The notes under the pieces are model-generated. The model saw only the letters and a list, made by a program, of their open reading frames with translations, was not told the origin of the DNA and searched no databases. From a virus: DNA of 64,000 nucleotides. Numbering within the stretch: position 1 is the first letter of the stretch; each line of letters opens with the position of its first letter. Below, one piece after another: positions 9,972-18,919 of the stretch. Made by a program: the position numbers and the translations under genes. The stretch covers positions 1 to 64,000 of IMG/VR virus record IMGVR_UViG_3300001041_000014; one strand, written 5' to 3'.

Positions 9972-10306
9972 TTCACTAAACTCCTCATTTTGACGGTATG
10001 TTGCACTTTGGTTATTTCATCTATATCCCTATATATAATACAAGAATTATCTCCATAGTTTACGGTTATAGTATCATGATCTTTTGTGATAATAATACCT
10101 TTAACACCATCGTTATTGACAACAATATCACCCACTCGTAAATAATTATCTAGAAAAATATCAATTATATCATCTACGGCAATGGCACATAGAAAAACCT
10201 TTAAACGAGAATTTTCTACAACACGACATTTATCAGTTTCAGATTCTGGTTGAAGGTACACCTTTGCAAATTCCCGAATTTGTTTTAACGTATATAATTT
10301 ACTCAT
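9968..10306 (-). CDS. Small unknown protein, paralogue of its downstream neighbour
   Basis: 112 residues, tandem duplicate relative of 9612-9971 (shared N-terminal YTLKQIREFA-type helix and LRVGDIVV...GVKGIII beta segment). It lies 26 nt downstream of the RecA-like gene with an AGGAGG-like site. Function unknown. Confidence 0.78.
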   Translation of the reverse strand: MSKLYTLKQIREFAKVYLQPESETDKCRVVENSRLKVFLCAIAVDDIIDIFLDNYLRVGDIVVNNDGVKGIIITKDHDTITVNYGDNSCIIYRDIDEITKVQHTVKMRSLVK

Positions 10307-10332
10307 AATATTATTTTCCTCCTTTTTTATAT

Positions 10333-11604
10333 TTAACTAATTTTTAAAATATCACCAATAGATAATTCATTGGAAGCAGTTTCTTGTGTTCGTTCAAGAC
10401 GTTCGAATATTTCACTTATTGACATATTATTAGCATCCTCTGGATCTACATGAGATAATTGTTTTTCGAGAATGGGTACTGTTTTATTAAATAATGCAAA
10501 TCTGAGTTTTTCATCAGTAAGAAAAGCTTTTCTAAAATGCCTCGAATCGAATTTTATATCTTTATTATCAATTACATATTGATATGGATTCCGTCCATCA
10601 ATTAAATTATTATCTTTAGCAAATTGATATTGTGTCATTATGGGGTCAAAACCCGTTGATTGATTATATACCATATTACAGGATTGACCGGCCTTATTAG
10701 TGCGTGATTTAAGAAATTCACATCTTATAGTAACACCGTCGAAACCATCTTTTTCAGTAGTAAATTTACTAGAACCTACAGCAATAAATTTTACTAATAG
10801 ATTTGCGAAATATATTGCTGCATGGCCGCAAGGTATACTCTCATCCATTTTCAAATACAATAGCTGTGGCTGAGTCTTAGCCAAGGGGTTTATGTCCATC
10901 TTAACATTTATATGGTTTACAGCTATAACCGTAATATTATATGTTTTTATGATCGGCATCAATCGTTTGTAAAATTGAGTAACAGCTTTTGCCAGTCTGA
11001 GTGTATACGTACCACCTTCTATTGAATCAGAGGCTTCTTTGGATGCTAGTGTAGGGAGACTATCTATGATCATTACAGTTGGTACATACGCATGTATGGG
11101 TCTATTGAATTCATCTTTTAATCCTGTATTATAAATAAAATCCTTCTTAAATTCCTCTTTTTGATTTGCAACTAACATAATTGCGTCATAAATATCTTCA
11201 ATATAATTCTTTTCTTGTTTTAATATATATTTATCATCAAGTTGTTGTTGAGTCATACCTGTGATATTCTTAATACGAGTATATGTCAATGCTTGTTCAA
11301 GATCATAGTGTTGCACGAATGCATTATCTGTAAACCTATTAACTATCTGAGCTGCCAGTTGAGCGGCAAATGTTGTTTTTGCAACACCAGATTTTCCAAT
11401 AATCGTTAAAAAGGTACCTCCAATAACACCGACTGATGGATATGAATCTATTAAGGTTTCTTGTAAATCTCTTACCTCAACCATATACCCATTTCGATAA
11501 TCAAATGGTACAAAACCACTGGCATAACTGATTGATGTTTGTGTTGGGGTGAATAACCCTTTTTTATCAATTGATCTTAAACGATCTAAGAAGCTATTAG
11601 CCAT
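10333..11604 (-). CDS. RecA/UvsX-like recombinase
   Basis: 423 residues. Walker A is GKSGVAKTT near 73-81, Walker B VMIIDSLPTLA near 173-183, with the following VIAVNHINV (the RecA motif that senses nucleotide) near 223-231. RecA-type strand-exchange proteins drive recombination-dependent replication and repair in large phages. It heads an operon with two small paralogues and the CYTH gene, all with short gaps or overlaps. Start ATG 11604 follows TAGGAGGAAAAAG. Unlike cellular RecA it lacks a recognisable C-terminal domain of that family, so a phage-type assignment fits better. Confidence 0.82.
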   Translation of the reverse strand: MANSFLDRLRSIDKKGLFTPTQTSISYASGFVPFDYRNGYMVEVRDLQETLIDSYPSVGVIGGTFLTIIGKSGVAKTTFAAQLAAQIVNRFTDNAFVQHYDLEQALTYTRIKNITGMTQQQLDDKYILKQEKNYIEDIYDAIMLVANQKEEFKKDFIYNTGLKDEFNRPIHAYVPTVMIIDSLPTLASKEASDSIEGGTYTLRLAKAVTQFYKRLMPIIKTYNITVIAVNHINVKMDINPLAKTQPQLLYLKMDESIPCGHAAIYFANLLVKFIAVGSSKFTTEKDGFDGVTIRCEFLKSRTNKAGQSCNMVYNQSTGFDPIMTQYQFAKDNNLIDGRNPYQYVIDNKDIKFDSRHFRKAFLTDEKLRFALFNKTVPILEKQLSHVDPEDANNMSISEIFERLERTQETASNELSIGDILKIS

Positions 11605-11684
11605 TTTCTTTTTCCTCCTATTATTTTTATTCCTTTAATAGATAGTTTAACACATAATATAAACTTAAAAATATATAGGAGATA

Positions 11685-11724
11685 TAAAAAAATAGCTAAC
11701 CAATAAGGTTAGCTATTTTTTATT
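11685..11724. terminator. Terminator with T runs on both strands, after 11727-12602
   Basis: The stem AAATAGCTAACC/GGTTAGCTATTT has runs of A on one side and T on the other, so it works on the minus strand for the gene at 11727. Confidence 0.85.
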
Positions 11725-11726
11725 TA

Positions 11727-12602
11727 TCAGATTTTAGATTTGAATACCTTGCCGTTGTCAAACAGCTCATAGAATAAATTGAAATTGGTGAAAAGGATAT
11801 TGGCTAGTTCCCTATAGCGAATATCGCTATGTTTTGTAAGTTGCTTGCCGGTAAACAGCGTAATGGCTTTATGGTTATCCAATATAAGTGGTTTAAGAAT
11901 CTCGTCGGTATTATCCGCCGTTATGGTAATAATATTATAGCGTTCAGGGTCAACGGCTTTGTTAACCTTCGCTAGATCCTTTTCAAGAGCTAAAATGGTG
12001 TGAGTCGGTCTACCCGGTCTGAATTTTCTTAGATATAACACATACTCCTCTTCATTACCGAGTGGGACTTCTTCACTACATACTAGACAAGGTACTACAC
12101 CTTCACAAGTAAAGGTGTATACGTTAACAGTATTAGTTTCAGAATCCCATAACTTAATTTTGAGAGCACTGTCGAATGCATTTAGAGATGCAATCATAGT
12201 CAGTTCGCCACCGAGGATGAAATTCTCCAAAATGAAAATGTCTTCATGTGAGACGTTGATAATTTTACGGCCTTTTAGGTCGATAGAAATTAAACAGATG
12301 TCTTTGAGCAGATAGTCACTTGCCGTAATGAAAGGATTGAAATCCTTCTTACTGAAAGTAACAGAAGAAGATTTCCCCATGAGTATTTTCACGTCATTCA
12401 TATTGACGAATTTCTTCGTTATGTCTTCCATGCTAACACCTTCAGGAACATCGAAGATATTACTGTAACTGAAAATATGTGCGCTGCGCTTAACGATTTC
12501 CTCGCCTCGGGTATAGGATTTAACCTTAGTTAAACAAATAGCCTTATCGTTGATAACTTTTACAACCCAAGGAGTTCTGGTTTCATTATACATTAAAATC
12601 AT
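11727..12602 (-). CDS. Unknown conserved-looking cytoplasmic protein
   Basis: 291 residues, no signal peptide or membrane segment. Mixed alpha/beta pattern with alternating hydrophobic stretches (ALKIKLWDSETNTVNVYTF near 148-166). Start ATG 12602 follows GGGGAGAG. This gene and its neighbour at 12740 are clearly richer in G+C than the surrounding genes, with codons such as GCC, CCG and CGG, suggesting either high expression or a different origin. I cannot assign a function. Confidence 0.75.
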   Translation of the reverse strand: MILMYNETRTPWVVKVINDKAICLTKVKSYTRGEEIVKRSAHIFSYSNIFDVPEGVSMEDITKKFVNMNDVKILMGKSSSVTFSKKDFNPFITASDYLLKDICLISIDLKGRKIINVSHEDIFILENFILGGELTMIASLNAFDSALKIKLWDSETNTVNVYTFTCEGVVPCLVCSEEVPLGNEEEYVLYLRKFRPGRPTHTILALEKDLAKVNKAVDPERYNIITITADNTDEILKPLILDNHKAITLFTGKQLTKHSDIRYRELANILFTNFNLFYELFDNGKVFKSKI

Positions 12603-12684
12603 ATTAATCTCTCCCCACTTCTTATTTTTTTCTCTCTTTTACTTACATATAACAGTCAAATTTTGGAATTATGACCGTCAAATT

Positions 12685-12727
12685 AAAAAGATATGGGAAA
12701 GAATATATATGAGAATTCTTTCCCATT
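12685..12727 (-). terminator. Terminator after 12740-13609
   Basis: The minus-strand stem ATGGGAAAGAAT/ATTCTTTCCCAT is followed by ATCTTTTT. Confidence 0.8.
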
Positions 12728-12739
12728 CTTTAAATATAT

Positions 12740-13609
12740 CTATAGATATTTCTTAGTCTTTTCTTTGGAAGAAAGCTTCTTGACAACTTTGGAAATTTTG
12801 TCATAATCTTCCGGTAATTGATCCAGTTGAATGCGGCGGGCAAAGTCTTTTCCTTTTTCAGCATCCCATACTCGTCGCTTAACATAATTCTCAATCTGAT
12901 CGATAAGAACATCTTTATCGAGTTTATTGTAGATTGTCAAAGCAGTATCTGTTAACAGATTCCAGATGGCGATTTGTTTATCATTAAAATTACCCATACT
13001 GGATTTCCGTTCGAGAAGAATAGCGGTCGCGATGGCCGGTAACATTTCCTCGTCAAATAATTCCTTAAAGAGTTTCGTTAAAGTTTTAACGGTAGTGATA
13101 CCGATTTCATCATCTTTGGTAATGTAGTATAGTTTTCGTAGAATTCTGCCGACATAGTTGCCGATATATTTGACATCGGATACATAGTCTTTATCTGGGA
13201 CAATTACCAGTAATTCCTTAATAAGTCCTTTGTCTAATTGAAGTTTCTTATTGACTTTCTTTACCCGGCCTTTTAGAATTTGATCAACTGCATCGGCATA
13301 AAGATCAATGTTTTCTTGAGTTAATTTCGGGCTACGTTTCTCCAGGAAATCCCCGATAACACTGGCAAGGCCGAGATCAATATCCCGTTCCTCTTTCTTA
13401 GCTTCCTTTAACATTTTTATCAATGTGGGAGCGAACTTCTCCCGATCATCTTCCATTTTGTCAAACAATGCCGTCACATTATCCTGCTCTCGGTATGCCT
13501 TCTTAATGTAGAAGCTGACAATGGCCGACGCATTATCGCTCAGCAACTCAACTTTTTCACCCTTGCTCATTTTACGCATCTTTGCTTCCAAAACATCTTT
13601 AAAACTCAT
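12740..13609 (-). CDS. Unknown alpha-helical protein
   Basis: 289 residues, almost wholly helical and rich in Lys/Glu/Asp. ATG 13609 is preceded by AAGGAGGATTTATTGAG. No motif recognised. It shares elevated G+C with 11727-12602 and lies directly upstream of it, separated by a terminator, so each has its own transcript end. An abundant virion or DNA-binding protein is possible but not shown. Confidence 0.75.
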   Translation of the reverse strand: MSFKDVLEAKMRKMSKGEKVELLSDNASAIVSFYIKKAYREQDNVTALFDKMEDDREKFAPTLIKMLKEAKKEERDIDLGLASVIGDFLEKRSPKLTQENIDLYADAVDQILKGRVKKVNKKLQLDKGLIKELLVIVPDKDYVSDVKYIGNYVGRILRKLYYITKDDEIGITTVKTLTKLFKELFDEEMLPAIATAILLERKSSMGNFNDKQIAIWNLLTDTALTIYNKLDKDVLIDQIENYVKRRVWDAEKGKDFARRIQLDQLPEDYDKISKVVKKLSSKEKTKKYL

Positions 13610-13703
13610 CTCAATAAATCCTCCTTAATTTTTATACGATTACTTTTTTGTTATATGAAATGTATTTTATTACTACACCTCATAAAGATATCATTTGAAT
13701 GTT

Positions 13704-14840
13704 TTAACGCTTAAGATATTTTGCCATAACGTCAGTCAGGTTAATTTGACTCTCTGGATCAAACCGTCCAGAGTTTTCTCGTAATATATCAATATCCTCG
13801 GTTTTTATGGAATCGAGGATAGATGATCCTTGAACTTTCATTAACTCCGATCGAACTTCTTCAATCCTTTGAATCATTTTCTGAATACGATCGTCTGGAA
13901 CTGATAAGCCAGACATTATTACAATAATTTGATTAGATTCATCTGGGCCTTTATTGATATGGATATGTTCGAATCCTTCTACCGGCTCACCGATAAATTC
14001 TTTGAAGATAATTAACTTAGTATTGAATGCTTTATGGATTTTATCATTTAAGTTCGTGATCAGACCTATTCTTTTTATAAGTCGGTCACGCTCAATTTCC
14101 ACTGCTACTGAAGTGTTCTTGATATCAAATATTAAGATATCCTCAACAGATTTTTCATCAAGATCTTTTTCCTTTAAACCATTTACAGTTGTTATCAACA
14201 ACCGGCCTGGAGTTTCAATTAACTTAAGCATATCCTTTTCATCAATTGAACTATATTGAGTTGAGTATTGATAATCTCCACGGATCACACAAATGTCATT
14301 AACCACTTGCATGTTGATTTCAGTCATCATTCTGTCAGTCGGCTCATTTGACCTACGATGATTATCATAAGCCATATAGGTAATATTGGGAATAAATTGT
14401 CTCAACTCTTTTAAATAGTCCAGTGAGTTTTGTTGAGCCGCAACAGACTCACTAATTGCCGGATAAACATGAATGACAACGAATCTTTTCCCATGGTAAA
14501 TTTTCGTAAGTATTTCAGTTAAGATCGGTGTCATACCAGAGCCAGTTCCGCCACTAGTAGAAGAAGCTATGAATATCACGTTACTTTCTTCTATCAGCTT
14601 TTTAAATACTTCTTGTTGAAGTATCAACTGAATATTTTGAGTTATGAAGCGTTTAGCTTCATTCCGATCTTTACCACTACCCATCATATCGCCTATTAGG
14701 ATCTTATCAACAGTATTGATAGTAGTAAGATCTTTTTCAGAACTATTAATAGCGATACCCGGAATATTCTTCTCTTTCTTTGCTAATTCAGCGATTTGAT
14801 TACCACAATTACCCAATCCAATAATACATAACTTTAGCAA
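13704..14840 (-). CDS. TubZ/FtsZ-like tubulin-family GTPase
   Basis: 378 residues from a TTG start at 14840, chosen because AAGGAG lies 9 nt before it; a GTG three codons upstream overlaps that site. Tubulin-family marks are the N-terminal GLGNCGNQI (nucleotide base loop), the T4 phosphate loop SSTSGGTGSG near residues 93-102 and an acidic/polar C-terminal tail. Such GTPases form filaments that segregate plasmids (TubZ) or centre the phage genome (PhuZ). The length suits TubZ/PhuZ. No TubR-like DNA-binding gene is adjacent. Promoter-like box 45 nt upstream. Confidence 0.87.
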   Translation of the reverse strand: MLKLCIIGLGNCGNQIAELAKKEKNIPGIAINSSEKDLTTINTVDKILIGDMMGSGKDRNEAKRFITQNIQLILQQEVFKKLIEESNVIFIASSTSGGTGSGMTPILTEILTKIYHGKRFVVIHVYPAISESVAAQQNSLDYLKELRQFIPNITYMAYDNHRRSNEPTDRMMTEINMQVVNDICVIRGDYQYSTQYSSIDEKDMLKLIETPGRLLITTVNGLKEKDLDEKSVEDILIFDIKNTSVAVEIERDRLIKRIGLITNLNDKIHKAFNTKLIIFKEFIGEPVEGFEHIHINKGPDESNQIIVIMSGLSVPDDRIQKMIQRIEEVRSELMKVQGSSILDSIKTEDIDILRENSGRFDPESQINLTDVMAKYLKR

Positions 14841-14884
14841 TATTATCACTCCTTAATATATTAATAGGCTTGATCTATACCATG

Positions 14885-14894
14885 ATAATATATA
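14885..14894 (-). promoter_or_regulatory. TATATATTAT promoter-like box upstream of tubulin-like gene
   Basis: The box lies 45 nt upstream of the TTG start in gene orientation (AAATATATATTATC). Confidence 0.4.
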
Positions 14895-14975
14895 TTTATA
14901 TTGATAATTAACTTTTAGTAAAACTTAAAATGTATATAAGAAGATATTAATATCTTCTTATATACATTCAATAAG

Positions 14976-15146
14976 TTATCTTTGTGGTATAATATTACTA
15001 AGGTTAATTTCAGTGGCTTCTTTTATAACTGACATGATATCTTCGTCTTTTCTTTTTAGTTTTTTCTTGGTAGGATCATCAATATTCAATTCCCCGAAAG
15101 TTCCTACTTCAGTAACTACATATAATTCAGTGTCTTCATTATTCAT
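14976..15146 (-). CDS. Small unknown protein (56 aa)
   Basis: ATG 15146 follows AAAGGAGTTGAGGTT; product MNNEDTELYVV...IIPQR. Acidic N-terminus, a KKKLKRK basic patch in the middle. An inverted repeat (GAAGATATTAATATCTTC) lies 15 nt after the stop. No function assigned. Confidence 0.65.
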   Translation of the reverse strand: MNNEDTELYVVTEVGTFGELNIDDPTKKKLKRKDEDIMSVIKEATEINLSNIIPQR

Positions 15147-15229
15147 AATAACCTCAACTCCTTTAATTTAATTATTTCTATGTTCCAATACTAATAATAT
15201 TCAATATTAGTAATATGTGATAAAATAAA

Positions 15230-15240
15230 TATATATTATA
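15230..15240 (+). promoter_or_regulatory. TATATATTATA promoter-like box for the 15277 gene
   Basis: A plus-strand copy of the motif lies 37 nt upstream of the ATG. Confidence 0.4.
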
Positions 15241-15276
15241 ATAGTAGGTATAATAAAATGAAAGGTGTTTTGACAA

Positions 15277-15768
15277 ATGTTAAAAACTTTTATTAGTAAT
15301 GTTAAATTAATATTCGGTGAAATATGTGGTAAACAACGACCCGTCCCATTATTAAGTCAATTTGTTTATGATGGTATAAACATATCGGTTGCTCTAGATG
15401 AGGCTCTACTTAATTTTAAAAATATAAAATTTGCCTTAGTCCAAACCTGTTTAAATGATTTAATAATATATGTCGATCAACTATATATGAATGCTGATGA
15501 AGATACTCGAATATTTATACTGGCTCATGAAATTGGTCATTTTAAATGTGGTCATTTTGAAGGTAAACAATTAACTCAATGGAATGCATTCCTGCGTCCA
15601 TTTAAAGCTAAATTTCAACAAGTTGATCAAAAAGAATTGGATGCTGATACATATGCTGTTAATAATATTGGTATTGAAAAATCCATACATGGGTTAGAAT
15701 ACATAGTTACTCAATTACCTAAAAATACTGAATTGATAAAACGACTAGATGTTTTAAAATCAATGTAA
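15277..15768 (+). CDS. ImmA/IrrE-like zinc metallopeptidase domain protein
   Basis: 163 residues. Zinc-binding HEIGH at ~87-91 inside FILAHEIGHFKCGHF, with a downstream ELDADTYA segment (~113-120) that supplies the third ligand, as in the ImmA/IrrE (M78) family. Those proteases cleave phage or ICE repressors or stress regulators. Here it could act on a host or phage regulator; the partner is unknown. It is followed after 3 nt by an unknown gene, so the two form an operon. Confidence 0.75.
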   Translation: MLKTFISNVKLIFGEICGKQRPVPLLSQFVYDGINISVALDEALLNFKNIKFALVQTCLNDLIIYVDQLYMNADEDTRIFILAHEIGHFKCGHFEGKQLTQWNAFLRPFKAKFQQVDQKELDADTYAVNNIGIEKSIHGLEYIVTQLPKNTELIKRLDVLKSM

Positions 15769-15792
15769 TAAATGAATCGGAGTGATATAGTG

Positions 15793-16341
15793 ATGTTTGA
15801 TAAAAATGTATATTTCAAATTACCAAATGGAAGGGTCTTTAAAATCAGAGGATATAATCCTGTCGTGGGTTGTATTATTGAGGGGAAGGATAGTGTTAGC
15901 ACTATAAATGAATTGGATTGTTTACAAGTAACCTTCGATGAAAATAAACCCTTGGACGGCATAATTGATTTTGAAGCTATTGATTATCTCATTAAGAGCG
16001 GCGTTAAGAAATTATCAAATATTACATCAAGGTTCTCGACTGAATTACACTGCACATCAGAAATGAATTTCATTACATTAGTAAATATCCTCAATCTAAT
16101 ACATAAAGGTACCACGCCTATCAAATCTGAAGTACGCATGGGTTATATTTTTATAGAGCTCCGTCCGGGTTCATTAGAGGAAGAAGCTTCAGCTTTGTTA
16201 AATAAATTATTAATTGGTGATAATGAGCCTGATTACTTGAAATATTTTCAGAAGCTCAATAATAAGGGTTTTATTATACATCCCATGGAAAAAACTGATT
16301 TTGGATGGTTTCGTACTAATAGAGGTATAATAACATATTGA
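15793..16341 (+). CDS. Unknown protein downstream of ImmA/IrrE-like gene
   Basis: 182 residues from ATG 15793, preceded by CGGAGTGATATAGTG; an in-frame ATG at 15772 would lie before that site and is less likely. Mixed fold, no motif recognised. It shares a transcript with the metallopeptidase gene. As its neighbour it may be a regulatory partner, but nothing in the sequence shows a DNA-binding fold. Confidence 0.65.
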   Translation: MFDKNVYFKLPNGRVFKIRGYNPVVGCIIEGKDSVSTINELDCLQVTFDENKPLDGIIDFEAIDYLIKSGVKKLSNITSRFSTELHCTSEMNFITLVNILNLIHKGTTPIKSEVRMGYIFIELRPGSLEEEASALLNKLLIGDNEPDYLKYFQKLNNKGFIIHPMEKTDFGWFRTNRGIITY

Positions 16342-16386
16342 AAAAATAATAAGATGAGTTAAACTCATCTTATTATTTTTTTATTT
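16341..16386. terminator. Bidirectional terminator between convergent genes
   Basis: The stem AATAATAAGATGAG/CTCATCTTATTATT is flanked by A6 on the left and T6 on the right and serves both 15793-16341 (+) and 16381-18058 (-). Confidence 0.87.
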
Positions 16387-18058
16387 CATAGTCTTTCTAA
16401 CTAATAATCCTTGAGTGATTAAATCGCTTTTAATACCTAAGCCAATAAGATGCACATCAATTGTATTCAGCGTTGTTTTATTGGCAACATCGTTCGGTAG
16501 TTCATCTAGTGATACATATCCTTTTTGAGCTATACTAGCATACATTTGATTTTTCATCACAAGGTCATCACTCCTGGGCGATACTTTCACATAGTTCGTT
16601 AATCTATGCAGTTCTCTTATGAACTTCCCTATAGTTATATAGGATACAAGACTATATCATCATCTTATATAAGATGCTTCTTATTTCGATTTAAGGGAGT
16701 CTCACCCACCTACTTAGGCCCTACTCCTAATGATGAATTTCACATCTAAAGGATAGTCGTTGAACATTTTTCTTGTTTTATATTAATATTAAATTCTTTT
16801 GATACCTCTCTCCACACACCCCAGTAAATTCCATCTATTAAAGAATATAAACTTTTATTTTCTTTTCTTGTTTTATAACCGTAAATATGCATTATTTCCA
16901 TTTGAGTGAGTCCTTTTTCAATGTATGGACATAGTTTACGAACAAAATTCTTCATTATATCTAGCTTTATAATTTAGACTACCACCTGCACCAAATCTAA
17001 TCTTACCATGTTTAATACCATGTTGATTATTTTCTTTAGTTGTAACCCATTCAAGGTTTTCATAATAATTATTAGTAGGATCGCTGTCCAGATGATTAAC
17101 ATTAGTTCTCCCTCGATCTATATCATATCCATCTACAAATTCCCACGCTACCAACCTATGGATATTAACACTACGAGCAATGGATTTTTTATACATAAGA
17201 TTTGCAAAAGGATAACCTTTTGTATCGGGAAATAATTTTACTAATTTGCCAGTTTTTAAATTTCTAATATTACCATAATTACTAACTTCATAAGTATCAG
17301 GTTTGACTTTAGGATATGTTACAAGTTTAAATATTTCTCTATCTTTACGAATGACTATATACATTTTTATAATTCACATCCTTTAAAATATTGTATATTT
17401 ATTAGTAAGAAAATATTTTAATCATTAGAAAATATGATGCAGATTATCCAATCTTCATATAATAAGCTCTAAGGAATTTCCTGCAATTAAAGAAGTTTGC
17501 TATATACGTTACCGTATATAGGGGCTAAGCAACATAACCCAAAAGCTCACGTAATGTGTTCGTAGCATTTAAAGTGACAAGAGCAAAATTCTCCTGATCT
17601 GAATCTCTGGCATTTTTATCCTTACCAACAACTTGTCCTGTTATAGCAGAACGTGTTGATATTTCTGTAGATGTAGTATTTTTTTTAGCTAATATTTGTT
17701 GAACCCGTTTCAAGTTAATGTAACCAACCGGAACTTCATATTGAGTAACAACAGGATTTTCTGTATTGTTGTTAATAAATGGCATTGCAACTTTTTCGAA
17801 TAAAGGTACATCAAGAATCTTTGCAGCTCTTTCTACATCTTCCATTTGAAGATTTAACTCATAATCAATAACGTCTAATATAAGATACTCATCTTCCTCT
17901 TTAAAGAAATCTTTGAAGAATTTATCAAATTGAGTATCATTCATTTTACCAAATAATTCTTTATATTTAGCAGTATTAGAACCAGTTGGATCTAAAGCTG
18001 TAAATACTGAATAAATTAATAATTCCATTTGTTTTCTAGCCTGTTTAGTAATAGACAT
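16381..18058 (-). CDS. Second RNA polymerase beta C-half-like protein, two exons
   Basis: Exons 18058-17537 and 16578-16381 give 239 residues. The stretch from VPVGYINLKRVQQIL through STRSAITGQ to NTLRELLGPRSDD and NQMYASI follows the end of bacterial beta in order: V-G-Y-M-Y-x-L-K-L, A-R-S-T-G-P-Y, then the T-L-x-E-x-L-x-x-K-S-D-D region. The match is clear only after the intron is removed (LLG joined to PRSDD). Its N half resembles the middle of the beta product at 4892-8916. Jumbo phages often carry two RNA polymerases (virion and non-virion), and this may belong to the second. It is unusually short. Its ribosome site is separated from its start by an IStron. Confidence 0.65.
16579..17536 (-). 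ncRNA. Group I intron with HNH gene in second beta C-half-like gene
   Basis: 958 nt. P1: exon GGGT with guide GCCC. P and Q elements at ~17490-17430, HNH gene, then R and S at ~16757 and ~16650. Ends ...TATGTGAAAGTATCG. Joins LRELLG to PRSDDLV. Confidence 0.87.
16746..17364 (-). pseudogene. NUMOD4-HNH homing endonuclease, apparently frameshifted
   Basis: An open frame 17364-16936 (142 aa) has a NUMOD4-like start (YEVSNYGNIRN) and an HNH_3 core (VNIHRLVAWEFV...VNHLDSDPTNNYYENLEWVTT). It stops at EEFCS. The frame one base away (to 16746) continues with FVRKLCPYIEKGLTQMEI..., the usual C-terminal DNA-binding helix region of such enzymes. Dropping one T from the run of four T near 16945 would fuse them. 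Either the enzyme is decaying or the base is an error. The C-terminal codons overlap the intron's R element. Confidence 0.75.
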
Positions 18059-18062
18059 ATTC

Positions 18063-18150
18063 CTGTCGTGTTAGTAGTATTAGTTAGATACCACTTATAA
18101 CTTAACCGTCAAGGTTCTTTAAACCGTCCGACCAACGGCGAAATCTCTAT
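18063..18150 (-). ncRNA. Omega-RNA-like 3' end of tnpB-less IStron
   Basis: The block with CGCCGTTGGTCGGACGGTT and CCTTGACGGTTAAG, ending ACACGACAG, is nearly identical to the 3' end of the tnpB-bearing IStron. In this family it is the TnpB guide-RNA scaffold, whose guide is the flanking DNA (here from 18062 leftward). Confidence 0.6.
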
Positions 18151-18653
18151 TTACGCTAGTTAATAAAGATTTTTACAACTTATAAATATTATTAATAGGC
18201 TTGGTTATCGCCATTATTTATAAGTTTCGTGTCAATACATAGCTTTTTTAGTCAGATGTATTTAAAAGTTTTAAACATTTATCGTCACCCCCTTCTTATA
18301 TTATTTGTTATAACTATAATAATATCTTATTAAGAATGAATTATTAAGACTTACTTACGGTTAAGTTATATCTCTAAGTCTCCTTAAAGCACAGACTATA
18401 TCTTCACCCATTATAATAATGGGGCTACCCTTTTCGATTTAAGGGAATCTCACCCACTCACTTGAGCCCTACTCCTAATGTACATTTTAGTACCATTGGG
18501 ATAGTCGTTGAGCCTCGTTATTAAATAATAACTTTGGCTGCGGATTGTCCAATCTTAAACTTTGTTACTTTAAAAGTGTTTTAAGCACTAAGGAGTTTCC
18601 CGCAATTAAAGTAGTTACAATTACATATTACTATGCAACGAGACTCAATATGA
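18063..18653 (-). mobile_element. tnpB-less IStron in a 5' untranslated region
   Basis: 591 nt, with a 5' group I core and a 3' end that match the complete IStron at 30048-31697. All but a remnant of tnpB (~18130-18300) is deleted. 5' junction AAGGAGGAT followed by intron TCATATTGAGTC (P1 GATTC/GAGTC). 3' junction ACGACAG followed by GAATATG. Splicing gives AAGGAGGAT-GAAT-ATG, putting the ribosome site six bases from the start codon of the gene at 18058. Confidence 0.87.
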
Positions 18654-18735
18654 ATCCTCCTTTATAATGTCTCAATTAATAAAATGTTTTCATTATACTA
18701 TAAAAAAGTGTTTACATATAAATAAAGGAGCTGAT

Positions 18736-18919
18736 ATGTTAATGAATGAACTAATTCATAGGTGTCAAAGATGTAGAAGCCGGTTGTAAACTCAACTCAT
18801 ATAATAAATACTTGGTAAATGAAATTCCCGATGATATATTTGAGAGTATGTTAATTAGAGGTTTAAAATGTGAAGATGTCTATATAGAGGAAGATAAAGA
18901 TGATACGAATATGATTTAA
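18736..18919 (+). pseudogene. Small gene with a +1 frameshift (or frameshift-expressed)
   Basis: AAAGGAG precedes ATG 18736. The frame reads MLMNELIH then AGG TGT ... and stops at 18787. One base on, GGT GTC AAA... (18761-18919) is open for 52 codons (GVKDVEAGCKLNS...), with no start codon of its own before a stop. Skipping the A at 18760 joins them as ...IH-GVKDVEAG. It may be a broken gene or +1 frameshifting at CAT-AGG, AGG being a rare codon type. A strong hairpin follows the stop. Confidence 0.5.
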
